A stretch of 16,849 nucleotides of DNA from CAYLLN01 sp036496265. Its GTDB lineage: Bacteria; Planctomycetota; Planctomycetia; Pirellulales; Pirellulaceae. The notes beneath the pieces are model-generated. The model made no database searches, was not told the DNA's origin, and saw nothing but the letters and a program-made list of their open reading frames with translations. The DNA is taken from positions 1 to 16,849 of the forward strand of contig DASXLL010000001.1 of NCBI GenBank assembly GCA_036496265.1. The letters run 5' to 3'. Shown here piece after piece: positions 1-7,471 of this stretch; positions within the stretch are counted from its first letter, which is position 1; each line of letters starts with the position of its first letter. The translations under genes were made by a program, and so were the position numbers.

Positions 1-73
1 GCAGACTGAACTCCGCAGGCAAGCAAATGACCTGGCCACCGGCCGTATTCTGAATGTCCACCATTTTTGACAT
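1..73 (-). CDS. AbrB/VagC-like antitoxin, N-terminal fragment (runs off left edge)
   Basis: Reading leftward from an ATG at 71-73 gives 24 codons, beginning MSKMVDIQNTAGGQ and continuing VICLPAEFSL before the window ends. A GAGGAG ribosome-binding site (complement of 82-87) sits 8 bases before the ATG, which decides the start. The pattern of a short beta strand, a G-Q-V/A turn and a hydrophobic-L-P-x-E-F motif is typical of the SpoVT/AbrB swapped-hairpin DNA-binding fold of VapB/VagC/MazE antitoxins. Such antitoxins neutralise a neighbouring toxin (often a PIN-domain RNase) and repress their own operon. A toxin gene would lie beyond the left edge and cannot be seen. Family assignment rests on a short stretch; another AbrB-type regulator is possible. 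Confidence 0.5.
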   Translation of the reverse strand, partial: MSKMVDIQNTAGGQVICLPAEFSL

Positions 74-449
74 CGCTCTGGCTCCTCGAACATCAATTGT
101 AGCTGGATTTATGACGTGCGTTTCTAAGCCAGGTAACCCCCGGGAACGAAAACCCCTCCCGCCACGTCCAAGCCGCATCCCCGATTGCGGTCCCAGGCGG
201 TCTCATTTGCTTTGCTCGGTTGCCCTGTGCTGCCGCGCGAAGACATCGAGTTGCCGGAAAGCAACAGGTGCCAAATGATAGCAGCGTCCCCGAATCCACC
301 CCAGTTTTGCTGTCGCCGACGCTCGCCGGTTTGAAAAAATGACCTGAATGGCTCAAACGGCGGGAATAATCGATACATCCGGCCCGGCAATCACTTACCG
401 CACATTCGGGCGGTCGGCCAGCAGCCAGGGAACGGCGTTTGCGTCAAGT

Positions 450-468
450 CCGCCAGCCGGTCTGGCGG
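450..468. repeat. Short hairpin
   Basis: CCGCCAG at 450-456 pairs perfectly with CTGGCGG at 462-468 around the loop CCGGT. No T-run follows, so it is not a typical intrinsic terminator. It may be one more of the palindromic intergenic repeats in this window. Confidence 0.5.
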
Positions 469-518
469 TCTGCCAAAACGGCGCTATGCGTAGGGTGGTA
501 CGAGGGAGCGTTCCATTT

Positions 519-532
519 GGCCCGTTCGGGCC
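519..532. repeat. Short perfect palindrome
   Basis: GGCCCG at 519-524 and CGGGCC at 527-532 form a perfect 6-bp stem around TT. It lies 28 bases after a TAGGGTGG sequence that recurs at 16665 near the right end of the window. Confidence 0.45.
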
Positions 533-752
533 GTAAAAGCTGCCTTATCGCTACAGTTTCGGCCGTGGCGGGCAACTTTTGCTCCGCGTCGTAAACCAAA
601 AGATTGTAAGGTGGTTAGGTCACCTTTAGATTGAAATTATTGCGGCTGGGCCGCATTGAAATATCGGGGCCGGTGGCCGTTAAAAATCGGCTGCCGCCAC
701 GTCCTATCGTCTCCGTCGCTACTGGCCGTCACCTCTCTTCCGAATACCGCCC

Positions 753-2822
753 ATGGCATCAGGACAAACCCAGGTCAGCGCCGAGACCATCGAAAAAACC
801 AAGCAGCAGATTCGCGGCCTGGTCAGCGAAATTGCCCAACTGTCCAAGAGCGACATGGGCCCCGAGGAGTTCTACTCGGCGTTTTTGCAGCGCGTCGTGC
901 AGGCTCTCGCCGCCGTCGGCGGCGCCATTTGGGTGCTCGGCGAAGGCCGCAAGGCGCAGCTTTCCTATCAAATCAACTGCAGCGAAAAGCTGCTCGACCG
1001 CGAAACGGAAGACGCCGACAAGCACTTCAAGCTGCTCGACTACGTCGTACAAGTGAACCAAGGCCAGCTCGTCCCGCCGCTCTCCGGCTTTCAAGACGAG
1101 CGAATGGGTGCTAACCCGACGCGGCAGCTCCTCGTCATTCAGCCCATGGGCCACGACAATCAGGTCGAAGGCCTCTTGGAAATCTTTCAGCGTGCCGATA
1201 CGCAGCCGGCAACGCAGCGCGGCTATCTGCAATTCGTTAAGCAGATGTGCGATCTGGCGTCGGAATGGTTCAAGAACCGCAAGCTCCGTGATCTAGGCGA
1301 CCGCAGCTCGCTGTGGGCCCAGGCCGATCAGTTCTCCCGTCAGGTTCATGAAAGCCTCAACGTTCGCGAAACGTGCTACACGATCGTCAACGAAGGCCGC
1401 CGCCTCTTGGGCTGCGACCGCGTGACCGTCGCAATTCTCCGCCAAGGCAGTTGCATCGTCGAAGCAGTCAGCGGCCAAGACACGATCGACAACCGCAGCA
1501 ACGTTGTCACGCTGCTCGGCAAGCTGGCCACTCGCGTCGTCAAGTCCGGTGAGCCACTTTGGTATGGCGGCACGACCGAAGACCTCCCACCGCAGATCGA
1601 AGAAGCGATCGAAGACTACGTCGATCAGTCGTACACGAAATCGCTCGCCGTCATTCCGCTCCGCGAGCCCAAGCAAATCGAAAACCAGTCGCCCGGCACC
1701 GGCGGCCAGCTCGCCATTGAAGAGCTCTCGCACACGGGCAAAATCATCGGGGCGCTGGTCATCGAACAAATCGAAAGCGACATCCCGCGCGACATTCTCG
1801 CCCCGCGGCTGGATCTCGTTTACGAGCACAGCGCCCGCGCCCTCTCCAACGCCATCGACCACAACAGCCTGTTCCTCATGCCCGTGTGGCGGGCCATCGG
1901 CAAGTCGCGCGTCGTGGTCGAAGCGCGGCTGCTGCCCAGGACAGTGCTGATCACGTCGTCGATCGTGATTTTGCTCCTGGCCGGTCTGATCATTCCTGGC
2001 AATTTCGATATGAACGCCAAGGGCACTCTGCAGCCCGTGAAGAAGCAGGAGATTTTCGCTCCCGGCCCTGGCGAAGTGCTCGAAGTCAACATCGATAATG
2101 GCACGCGCGTGAAAAAAGGCGACGTCGTGATCCGCATGCGGAATCCGGATCTCGAAATCAAGAAACGTGAGATCGAAGGTCAGTACAACGCCGCGCAAGA
2201 AAACTTGTTCGCCGTCGTTCAACAGCTAACTAGCCCGGAAAGGGGCCTCTCGGCTCAAGATCGTGTTCGCCTCGAAGCCGACGAAGCCAAGCTGCGTCCG
2301 CAAGTCGAATTTGCTCGCAAGCAGCTCGATTTGATCAACGAGCGGCTGGAGAAGCTCACCGTAAAAAGTCCGATCGACGGCCAGGTCATCACGTGGGACG
2401 TCAAACGACAACTTCAGAATCGACCCGTGGAGACGGGCCAGTCGCTATTGACGATCGCCGCCGACGGCACCGACTACGAGCTGGAGCTGAAAATGCCTGA
2501 GCGGCGGATCGGTCACCTCCATCGGGCCCGCGACGCGGCCAAAGCCAAGGATTCCAAGGACGATTTGAAGGTGAATTTCATCAGCATGACTGATCCCGGT
2601 GTTTCCCACGCCGGTCGCGTAATTCAAGTGAATCCAACCGCCGAGCCGGATGAAGAGCACGGCAACATGGTTCGCATTCGCGTCCAGCCGGATAGCGAGC
2701 TCGTCAACCCGCGTCCGGGTGCCACGGTGACCGCCAGGGTCCATTGCGGCCGTGCCCCGTGGCTCTGGGCCAAGTTGCACGAGGCTTACGAATGGGCCGA
2801 AGCCGCGATTTTCGGAATGTGA
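753..2822 (+). CDS. GAF-domain HlyD-family membrane-fusion/adaptor protein
   Basis: This 689-residue protein joins a cytoplasmic sensor to an export adaptor. Residues about 36-165 look like a degenerate GAF domain and about 200-375 like a second, clearer GAF domain. One membrane segment follows at 397-414 (VLITSSIVILLLAGLII). The rest is HlyD-like: the first lipoyl-type half at about 433-465 (GEVLEVNIDNGTRVKKGD), a coiled-coil hairpin at about 468-533, the second half at about 536-556 (VKSPIDGQVITWDV), then a beta-barrel region. The expected topology is GAF domains inside and adaptor in the periplasm. No strong Shine-Dalgarno sequence precedes the ATG. It is the first of three same-strand genes, all with HlyD segments. 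Direct coupling of ligand or redox sensing to export is inferred; the ligand is unknown. Confidence 0.85.
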   Translation: MASGQTQVSAETIEKTKQQIRGLVSEIAQLSKSDMGPEEFYSAFLQRVVQALAAVGGAIWVLGEGRKAQLSYQINCSEKLLDRETEDADKHFKLLDYVVQVNQGQLVPPLSGFQDERMGANPTRQLLVIQPMGHDNQVEGLLEIFQRADTQPATQRGYLQFVKQMCDLASEWFKNRKLRDLGDRSSLWAQADQFSRQVHESLNVRETCYTIVNEGRRLLGCDRVTVAILRQGSCIVEAVSGQDTIDNRSNVVTLLGKLATRVVKSGEPLWYGGTTEDLPPQIEEAIEDYVDQSYTKSLAVIPLREPKQIENQSPGTGGQLAIEELSHTGKIIGALVIEQIESDIPRDILAPRLDLVYEHSARALSNAIDHNSLFLMPVWRAIGKSRVVVEARLLPRTVLITSSIVILLLAGLIIPGNFDMNAKGTLQPVKKQEIFAPGPGEVLEVNIDNGTRVKKGDVVIRMRNPDLEIKKREIEGQYNAAQENLFAVVQQLTSPERGLSAQDRVRLEADEAKLRPQVEFARKQLDLINERLEKLTVKSPIDGQVITWDVKRQLQNRPVETGQSLLTIAADGTDYELELKMPERRIGHLHRARDAAKAKDSKDDLKVNFISMTDPGVSHAGRVIQVNPTAEPDEEHGNMVRIRVQPDSELVNPRPGATVTARVHCGRAPWLWAKLHEAYEWAEAAIFGM

Positions 2823-2823
2823 T

Positions 2824-2886
2824 GTAGCCATCACGCTCCGCGTGAGGTGCAAGAACAAAACAGTAGCCATCACGCTCCGCGTGATG
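2824..2886. repeat. Two copies of a CATCACGC/GCGTGATG palindromic repeat
   Basis: A 22-base sequence starting GTAGCCATCACGC occurs identically at 2824-2845 and 2863-2884, 17 bases apart. Each forms a hairpin around TCC; in the second copy the stem is 8 bp (CATCACGC, GCGTGATG). The first copy starts one base after the TGA stop of the GAF-HlyD gene, so both lie in the 134-base gap before the next cluster gene. There is no U-run, so the hairpins may protect or process mRNA rather than terminate it. Confidence 0.85.
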
Positions 2887-2956
2887 AGCCCGGAACTAAA
2901 CGGTGCGTCGAACTTTCACGTCACGCACCACACGAGTAAGAGACGAGGCAATAACC

Positions 2957-4387
2957 GTGACACGAAAAATCCTTTTAGTGTTGATGCTCGCCGCGACGGC
3001 AGTGATCGTGGCACAAGCGATTGGCCAAAATCCTGCGAATCAGGGCCAGTCCGGCGCAGCAAGCGCCGCGCCCTCGCTGCATCCCCCGGCGAATGTTCCC
3101 ACGACCGCTCAGCCGCCGACGACTCAGCCAGCGTTTACGCCATCACCCGCGACGACCGGCACGGCTCCTGCGTTCACCGCGCCCACGGCCAAGACCACAA
3201 CGCCGCCGGCGACGCCATCGTCCACCAAAACCGACTCGTCGAAGATGGATTCGTCGAAGGTTGATCCCAAAGCCGATTCCACCAAATCGCCCACCACCAG
3301 CAAAACCGTCCCAGCTCAAACTGGCAAAAACGCGGCTTCCAAAGACTCGTCAAACAGCAAGACGTTCTCCACCTCGACCTCCGTCCCGCCTGCGTCGAGC
3401 TCCACAACCACACCCAGCAGCCGCGAGCTCGTCCTCCCGCGCTGCTTGGTTACGCTTAAAGACGACAATAAGTTACCCGCTTCGGAAGCGGGCATGCTTA
3501 CGGAAGTGAATGTCAAGGAAGGTAACAGCGTTGAAAAAGACGCTTTGGTTGCCGTGATCGATACCCGTTCGACATTGGCAAAGCAGCGCATCGCTGCCGC
3601 AGAGGTCGCCGCCGCCACGGCTCAAGCGGAGAACAATGCCGAAATTGAGGTTGCCGAAGCTGCCATTGAAGTTGCCGCCGCTGAGCTCCAGCAAAGCGAA
3701 GATATTCGCGCCAAGAATCCGAACGCCGTAAGCCTAAGCCAATGGCGGAAGGACAAATTCAACCTCGATAAATCCAAAGCCCAGAAGAAGCAAGCCGTAA
3801 ACGAAAAGAAGATTGCGGGCCTGACAAAAAACGCCAAACAAGCCCAACTCGACGCTGCGACGATTGAAATCGATCTCCGCCAGGCTCGCTCTCCCTTCAA
3901 AGGCGAAGTCGTCGAAGTCATGAAGAACGTTGGCGACTGGGTCACCGTCGGCGAGCCGATTATGCACATCGTCGGTCTCGATAAGGTCAAAGTGAAAGGC
4001 TTTGTCTTCGTGAGCGGTGAAAACGCCGCCTCGCAGGAAGAAGTCATTGGCAAGGACGTGAAAATCGCCGTGGAAACGGCCGGCGGCAAGAAGCGCACCA
4101 TCGCCGGCAAGATCGGCTTCGCCAGCCCAGTCATCGAAGGCGTTGGCACCAGCCGTCAGTTCCGCGTCTGGGCCGAAGTGGATAACAAAAAGTCGATCGA
4201 TCCCATCACCAAGCAAGAAATCTGGGATCTCCAACCCGGCTCCATCGCCACCATGACCATCGACCTCGCTCCGCCCAAGCCAGCCGCCCCGCCAGCCGCC
4301 ACTCCAGATAAGTCTGGCAAGGGCAAAGTTGAGTTATACAAGCCCGTGACCGGCACCCCGCAAAAATCAACTGCCAAGGAGCGGTAA
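2957..4387 (+). CDS. Secreted/anchored HlyD-family periplasmic adaptor with Pro/Thr/Ser-rich linker
   Basis: The protein has 476 residues from the GTG at 2957. I prefer this over the upstream in-frame GTG at 2903 because a GACGAGG ribosome-binding site lies 8 bases before 2957 and translation then opens directly with a signal sequence or anchor (TRKILLVLMLAATAVIV). Residues about 25-165 are low-complexity Pro/Thr/Ser/Ala/Lys, probably a wall-spanning linker. From about 172 it is HlyD-like: the first lipoyl half (EAGMLTEVNVKEGNSVEKD, about 177-195), an Ala/Glu/Lys-rich coiled-coil hairpin to about 308, the second half (RSPFKGEVVEVMKNVGDWV, from about 311), then a beta-barrel and a Pro-rich tail. 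It probably pairs with the flanking HlyD-containing proteins. Known HlyD/AcrA-type adaptors bridge an inner-membrane pump to an outer-membrane duct; neither is encoded here. Confidence 0.8.
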   Translation: MTRKILLVLMLAATAVIVAQAIGQNPANQGQSGAASAAPSLHPPANVPTTAQPPTTQPAFTPSPATTGTAPAFTAPTAKTTTPPATPSSTKTDSSKMDSSKVDPKADSTKSPTTSKTVPAQTGKNAASKDSSNSKTFSTSTSVPPASSSTTTPSSRELVLPRCLVTLKDDNKLPASEAGMLTEVNVKEGNSVEKDALVAVIDTRSTLAKQRIAAAEVAAATAQAENNAEIEVAEAAIEVAAAELQQSEDIRAKNPNAVSLSQWRKDKFNLDKSKAQKKQAVNEKKIAGLTKNAKQAQLDAATIEIDLRQARSPFKGEVVEVMKNVGDWVTVGEPIMHIVGLDKVKVKGFVFVSGENAASQEEVIGKDVKIAVETAGGKKRTIAGKIGFASPVIEGVGTSRQFRVWAEVDNKKSIDPITKQEIWDLQPGSIATMTIDLAPPKPAAPPAATPDKSGKGKVELYKPVTGTPQKSTAKER

Positions 4388-4407
4388 GAACTACCAAAAA
4401 ACCATCC

Positions 4408-4426
4408 CCTCTCCCTCTGGGAGAGG
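4408..4426. repeat. CCTCTCCC/GGGAGAGG palindromic repeat
   Basis: CCTCTCCC at 4408-4415 and GGGAGAGG at 4419-4426 form a perfect 8-bp stem around TCT. It is a shorter variant of the repeat at 7347-7367 and lies 20 bases after the stop of the second cluster gene. Confidence 0.8.
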
Positions 4427-4433
4427 TTGTCCC

Positions 4434-4475
4434 CCTGTCCCCTGTCCCCTGTTCCCTGCCGCCTAACCCTTGGCC
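4434..4475. repeat. 7-bp tandem repeat tract (CCTGTCC type) reaching the next start codon
   Basis: Reading in steps of seven from 4434 gives CCTGTCC, CCTGTCC, CCTGTTC, CCTGCCG, CCTAACC, CTTGGCC. The first two units are identical and the rest decay. The last unit contains the TTG start of the M50 gene, so the tract fills the place where a ribosome-binding site would be. Confidence 0.7.
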
Positions 4476-6707
4476 ACCCTAGCCGAATCCCTGATTTCCT
4501 CGACCTCGCGTCCGCTCACGTTGCGGATGCGGCCGGACCTGAATGCGCGCCGCCATCGCTATCACGGCCGCACGTTCTGGGTCGTTAAAGAGCCGGTCGG
4601 TCTGAATTATTTTCGTTTTCACGACGAAGAATTCGCCATCCTCTGCATGCTCGATGGCCGCAGCAGCCTCGACGACATCAAGGACGAATTTGAATCGCAG
4701 TTCTCGCCCCAAAAAATCACCTATCACGATCTGTTGCAATTCGTCGGCATGCTGCACCGCAGCGGCCTCGTGATCAGCGAATCCACCGGCCAAGGTCAGC
4801 AGCTCGTCAAGCGCCGCGATGAGAAAAAATGGCGCGAGCTGATGGGCAAGCTCTCCAACGTCTTCGCCCTTCGTTTCCGCGGCGTCGATCCCGAAAACTT
4901 TCTCAACTGGCTCTATAAATACACCGGCTGGTTCTTTCGCTGGCCGACGGTGATCTGCGTCCTGCTGCTGGCGGCATCGGCCGCGGGCCTCGTAGCCGTC
5001 AACTTCGAAGAATTCCAGCGCAAGTTGCCCGCCTTTCATTCATTCTTCGGCCCCAAAAACTGGTTTTACCTCGGCATCACGATGGCCACCGTCAAAGTGC
5101 TGCACGAGTTCGGCCACGGCCTGTCGTGTAAGCATTTCGGCGGCGAATGTCACGAGCTCGGTGCGATGATGCTCGTGTTCACGCCTGCGCTCTATTGCAA
5201 CGTCTCCGATTCCTGGATGCTGCCCAACAAGTGGCACCGCGCGGCCATCGGTGCCGCCGGGATGTATGTCGAATTATTCTTGGCATCGATAGCAACGTTC
5301 CTGTGGTGGTTCAGTCAACCGGGGCTTTTGAACTCGATCTGCCTCAGCATCATGTTCATCTGCTCCGTGAGCACCGTCGTCTTCAACGGCAATCCGTTGC
5401 TCCGGTTCGACGGCTACTACATCCTGATGGACATCCTGGAAATCCCCAATCTCCGTCAAAAATCGACCGAAATCACCAAGCGATTTTTTGTCTGGGCATG
5501 CCTCGGCATCGAGCAGCCGGAAAATCCCTTCCTGCCGCACAAGAATCAATGGGCCTTCGCTGCTTACACGATCGCAGCGGTCATCTATCGCTGGCTCGTC
5601 GTGTTTTCGATCGTCTTCTTCCTCAACAAAGTCTTCGAGCCTTACGGCTTAAAAATCATCGGTCAATTGATGGCGCTCTCGGGCTTCGTCGGCCTGGTGG
5701 CCCAGCCCATGTACGCGCTCATCAAATACTTCTGGACGCCCGGGAGCATGAATAAAATGAAAAAAGAACGCCTCGCTGCGACCGCCGGCCTCATCGCGGC
5801 CGCGATCGGCATTGTGTTTCTCGTGCCGCTGCCGTTCTCGGTGAAGTGCACCTTCGAAATTCAGCCCCGCAAGGGCCAGCAGGTCTTTCCCGTTGTTGCC
5901 GGCCTGATTCGCAAAGTCGCGCATCGGCCCGGCGACCAGGTGAAGGCCGGCGAGGAGCTCATGACGCTCGAAAACGCCGACTTGCAACTTCAGGCCCTGG
6001 ATCTCGAAGGCAAATACGTTGAAGCCGAGGAATCGCTCCGCGTATTGCAAGATCAAGGCTTCAGCGATTCCGCGGCCTTGAGCCAGCTCGACGTGACTCG
6101 CGAAGTTCGCGACTCGGCCAAAAAGCAGTGGGAAGAAAAGGTCCGCGAGCTGCAAAAGCTCACAATCGTGGCGCCCGGCAGCGGCACGGTCATTCCCCCA
6201 CCGCTGCGTACTGACAAGATGAGTGTGTCGGCCGGCAAGCTGAAAACCTGGGAAGGCACTCCGTTCGACGAAAAAAACAACGGCGCGCTGCTCACGCCCA
6301 CCGACCTCATCTGCCAGATCGGCGATCCGCATGAAATGGACGCCGTCCTCATCATCGATCAAGCCTACATCGACCTCGTCAAAAAAGACCAACAGGTCCG
6401 CGTCCTGCTCGAAGCCTACACGCGCCGGGCTTATGACAGCAAAGTCGAAGAAATTGCCAGCACCGAAGTAAAGTTTGTACCCCGCGGCATGTCCACCCAG
6501 GCCAGTGGACGCCTGGAAACCAAGGCGGACGCCGCCGGACAATTCCGCCCGCTCAACACTTCCTACCAGGCCCGCGCCCCGCTGCTTGATGTTGACGATT
6601 CGCTGCAAGCGGGCATGCAAGGCCAGGCTCGCATCTACACCGGCTGGCAGACCATTTTTGGCCGCGTCAGCCGCTACGTCGCCAAGACCTTCCACTTCGA
6701 CCTGTAA
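4470..6707 (+). CDS. PqqD-like / M50 (site-2-protease type) metalloprotease / HlyD fusion protein
   Basis: This 745-residue polytopic membrane protein has three parts. Residues about 35-105 look like a PqqD-type winged-helix domain (DEEFAILCMLDG, LLQFVGMLHRSGLV). About 155-455 is an M50 core with about seven membrane segments, an intact zinc motif HEFGH (212-216) and the NPLLRFDG motif (308-315) supplying the third ligand Asp314. About 470-745 is a HlyD-like lipoyl/coiled-coil adaptor (AGLIRKVAHRPGDQVKAGEE; second half IVAPGSGTVIPP near 565). The TTG start is chosen because the reading continues into sequence I recall from planctomycete relatives. Met20 (4527) is the alternative; no ribosome-binding site precedes either. 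M50 enzymes cleave within membranes, and PqqD folds bind peptide leaders. A peptide-processing and export role is inferred. It resembles the YydH-type M50 proteins only in general architecture. Confidence 0.85.
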   Translation: MATLAESLISSTSRPLTLRMRPDLNARRHRYHGRTFWVVKEPVGLNYFRFHDEEFAILCMLDGRSSLDDIKDEFESQFSPQKITYHDLLQFVGMLHRSGLVISESTGQGQQLVKRRDEKKWRELMGKLSNVFALRFRGVDPENFLNWLYKYTGWFFRWPTVICVLLLAASAAGLVAVNFEEFQRKLPAFHSFFGPKNWFYLGITMATVKVLHEFGHGLSCKHFGGECHELGAMMLVFTPALYCNVSDSWMLPNKWHRAAIGAAGMYVELFLASIATFLWWFSQPGLLNSICLSIMFICSVSTVVFNGNPLLRFDGYYILMDILEIPNLRQKSTEITKRFFVWACLGIEQPENPFLPHKNQWAFAAYTIAAVIYRWLVVFSIVFFLNKVFEPYGLKIIGQLMALSGFVGLVAQPMYALIKYFWTPGSMNKMKKERLAATAGLIAAAIGIVFLVPLPFSVKCTFEIQPRKGQQVFPVVAGLIRKVAHRPGDQVKAGEELMTLENADLQLQALDLEGKYVEAEESLRVLQDQGFSDSAALSQLDVTREVRDSAKKQWEEKVRELQKLTIVAPGSGTVIPPPLRTDKMSVSAGKLKTWEGTPFDEKNNGALLTPTDLICQIGDPHEMDAVLIIDQAYIDLVKKDQQVRVLLEAYTRRAYDSKVEEIASTEVKFVPRGMSTQASGRLETKADAAGQFRPLNTSYQARAPLLDVDDSLQAGMQGQARIYTGWQTIFGRVSRYVAKTFHFDL

Positions 6708-6950
6708 TTGCCACGACCTGACTAGCAGAACGACGGTTCCTTCGGCACTTCCATTGCACGACCCGCTAGACTGACAGCAACGGAAACTTTGGAACGCAAC
6801 GACATACACGATCGTCAAAGCCCGCGTATCACGGCCGCCCGCATGTGCGCCAGGCCGAGCTATGTTTACTTGACCGTTTTATTAGATTTGTCTGCCGCGC
6901 GCTAGTCGCCTGTCGCGATGGTGAGCGGTGACAACAAGGAGAATGATTCA
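6708..6950. other. Intergenic region after the export cluster
   Basis: These 243 bases lie between the M50 gene and the DUF3467 gene. No gene, strong terminator or convincing promoter was seen. TTGACC at 6870-6875 resembles a -35 box but has no matching -10 box at normal spacing. An AT-rich patch lies at about 6860-6890. Confidence 0.5.
6936..6941 (+). promoter_or_regulatory. Ribosome-binding site deciding the DUF3467 start
   Basis: AAGGAG at 6936-6941 sits 9 bases before the ATG at 6951. The in-frame ATG at 6918 has no such site, so translation most likely starts at 6951. Confidence 0.75.
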
Positions 6951-7310
6951 ATGGCGAAAGACAAAGAGATGGAAGCGGCAGCCGAAGAGACGCATGCTCC
7001 TGTTGCTGCTCCGCAACCGCAACAACAGCAGATGCAGGTCGAGGTCGATGACGCCCACGTCACGGCTTCGTACGCGAATTTCTGCCGCGTGACCGGCTCT
7101 CCCGAAGAGCTGATCATCGATTTCGGCCTCAATCCGCAGCCGGTCGGAATGCCGAAGAATCCGATCGCGGTCACCCAGCGCTGCATCGTGAACTACTACA
7201 CCGCCAAGCGCCTCTTGCATGCCCTTTCGCTGTCGGTGCAACGTCACGAAGCCGTCTTCGGCGTGCTTGAGACCGACATCCAGAAGCGCGTCAAGCCGCT
7301 CGCCCGCTAA
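6951..7310 (+). CDS. DUF3467 family protein
   Basis: The 119-residue protein starts at the ATG preceded by AAGGAG. Residues 1-32 are charged, then Ala/Pro/Gln-rich (PQPQQQQMQVEV) and probably disordered. The remainder fits DUF3467: DAHVTASYANFCRVTGSPEE, LIIDFGLNPQP, then a C-terminal AKRLLHAL helix and the EAVFG segment. The family is small, probably cytoplasmic and of no established function; it is common in planctomycetes. A terminator follows at 7472, and the 243-base gap from the M50 gene suggests a separate transcript rather than part of the export cluster. Confidence 0.8.
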   Translation: MAKDKEMEAAAEETHAPVAAPQPQQQQMQVEVDDAHVTASYANFCRVTGSPEELIIDFGLNPQPVGMPKNPIAVTQRCIVNYYTAKRLLHALSLSVQRHEAVFGVLETDIQKRVKPLAR

Positions 7311-7346
7311 TAATAATTAAACCGCTTGAGCTGCCAAAGAGCGGCC

Positions 7347-7378
7347 CCCTCTCCCTTTGGGAGAGGGCTGGGGTGAGG
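7347..7378. repeat. CCCTCTCCC/GGGAGAGGG palindromic repeat with GGGGTGAGGG tail
   Basis: CCCTCTCCC at 7347-7355 and GGGAGAGGG at 7359-7367 form a perfect 9-bp stem around TTT, followed by CTGGGGTGAGG at 7368-7378. Repeats of this form with a similar tail are, to my knowledge, found between genes in many unrelated bacteria. A shorter relative lies at 4408-4426. Confidence 0.8.
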
Positions 7379-7471
7379 GTTTTCATTTCAGCGTGCGGAC
7401 AAACTTTGTCAGTCAAGTTACGACTGACTGGAGGCGCTGCGTCGTTTTGTTATAAGTCGAAATAGACAAAT

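Larger units (their letters stand above)
74..752. other. Gene-free stretch between divergent genes
   Basis: This 679-base stretch separates the leftward antitoxin-like gene from the rightward GAF-HlyD gene. Open frames of 60-150 codons occur but have no ribosome-binding sites and read as Arg/Pro/Ser-rich shadow sequence, so I do not call them. It holds two short perfect hairpins (450-468 and 519-532) and an AT-richer block around 596-645 with a small inverted repeat (AAGGTG at 608-613, CACCTT at 621-626). That block could be part of the promoter or operator region of the export cluster, but no convincing -35/-10 pair was found. Confidence 0.6.

Noticed and set aside
1293..2222. 309-codon minus-strand open frame inside the GAF-HlyD gene
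   Set aside because: It is antisense to a gene with clear GAF and HlyD features; its Asp/Arg/Val-rich composition is typical of a shadow frame.
2824..2884. Possible minimal CRISPR array (two identical repeats with a spacer)
   Set aside because: There are only two copies with a 17-base spacer, the repeats are strong hairpins and no cas genes are nearby; it fits a dispersed intergenic repeat.
5649..6818. 389-codon minus-strand open frame opposite the M50-HlyD gene
   Set aside because: It is a shadow of the HlyD part on the plus strand; no motifs were recognised.
6870..6898. Sigma-70 promoter starting with TTGACC before the DUF3467 gene
   Set aside because: The -10 position at 17-base spacing reads TGCCGC, which does not fit.
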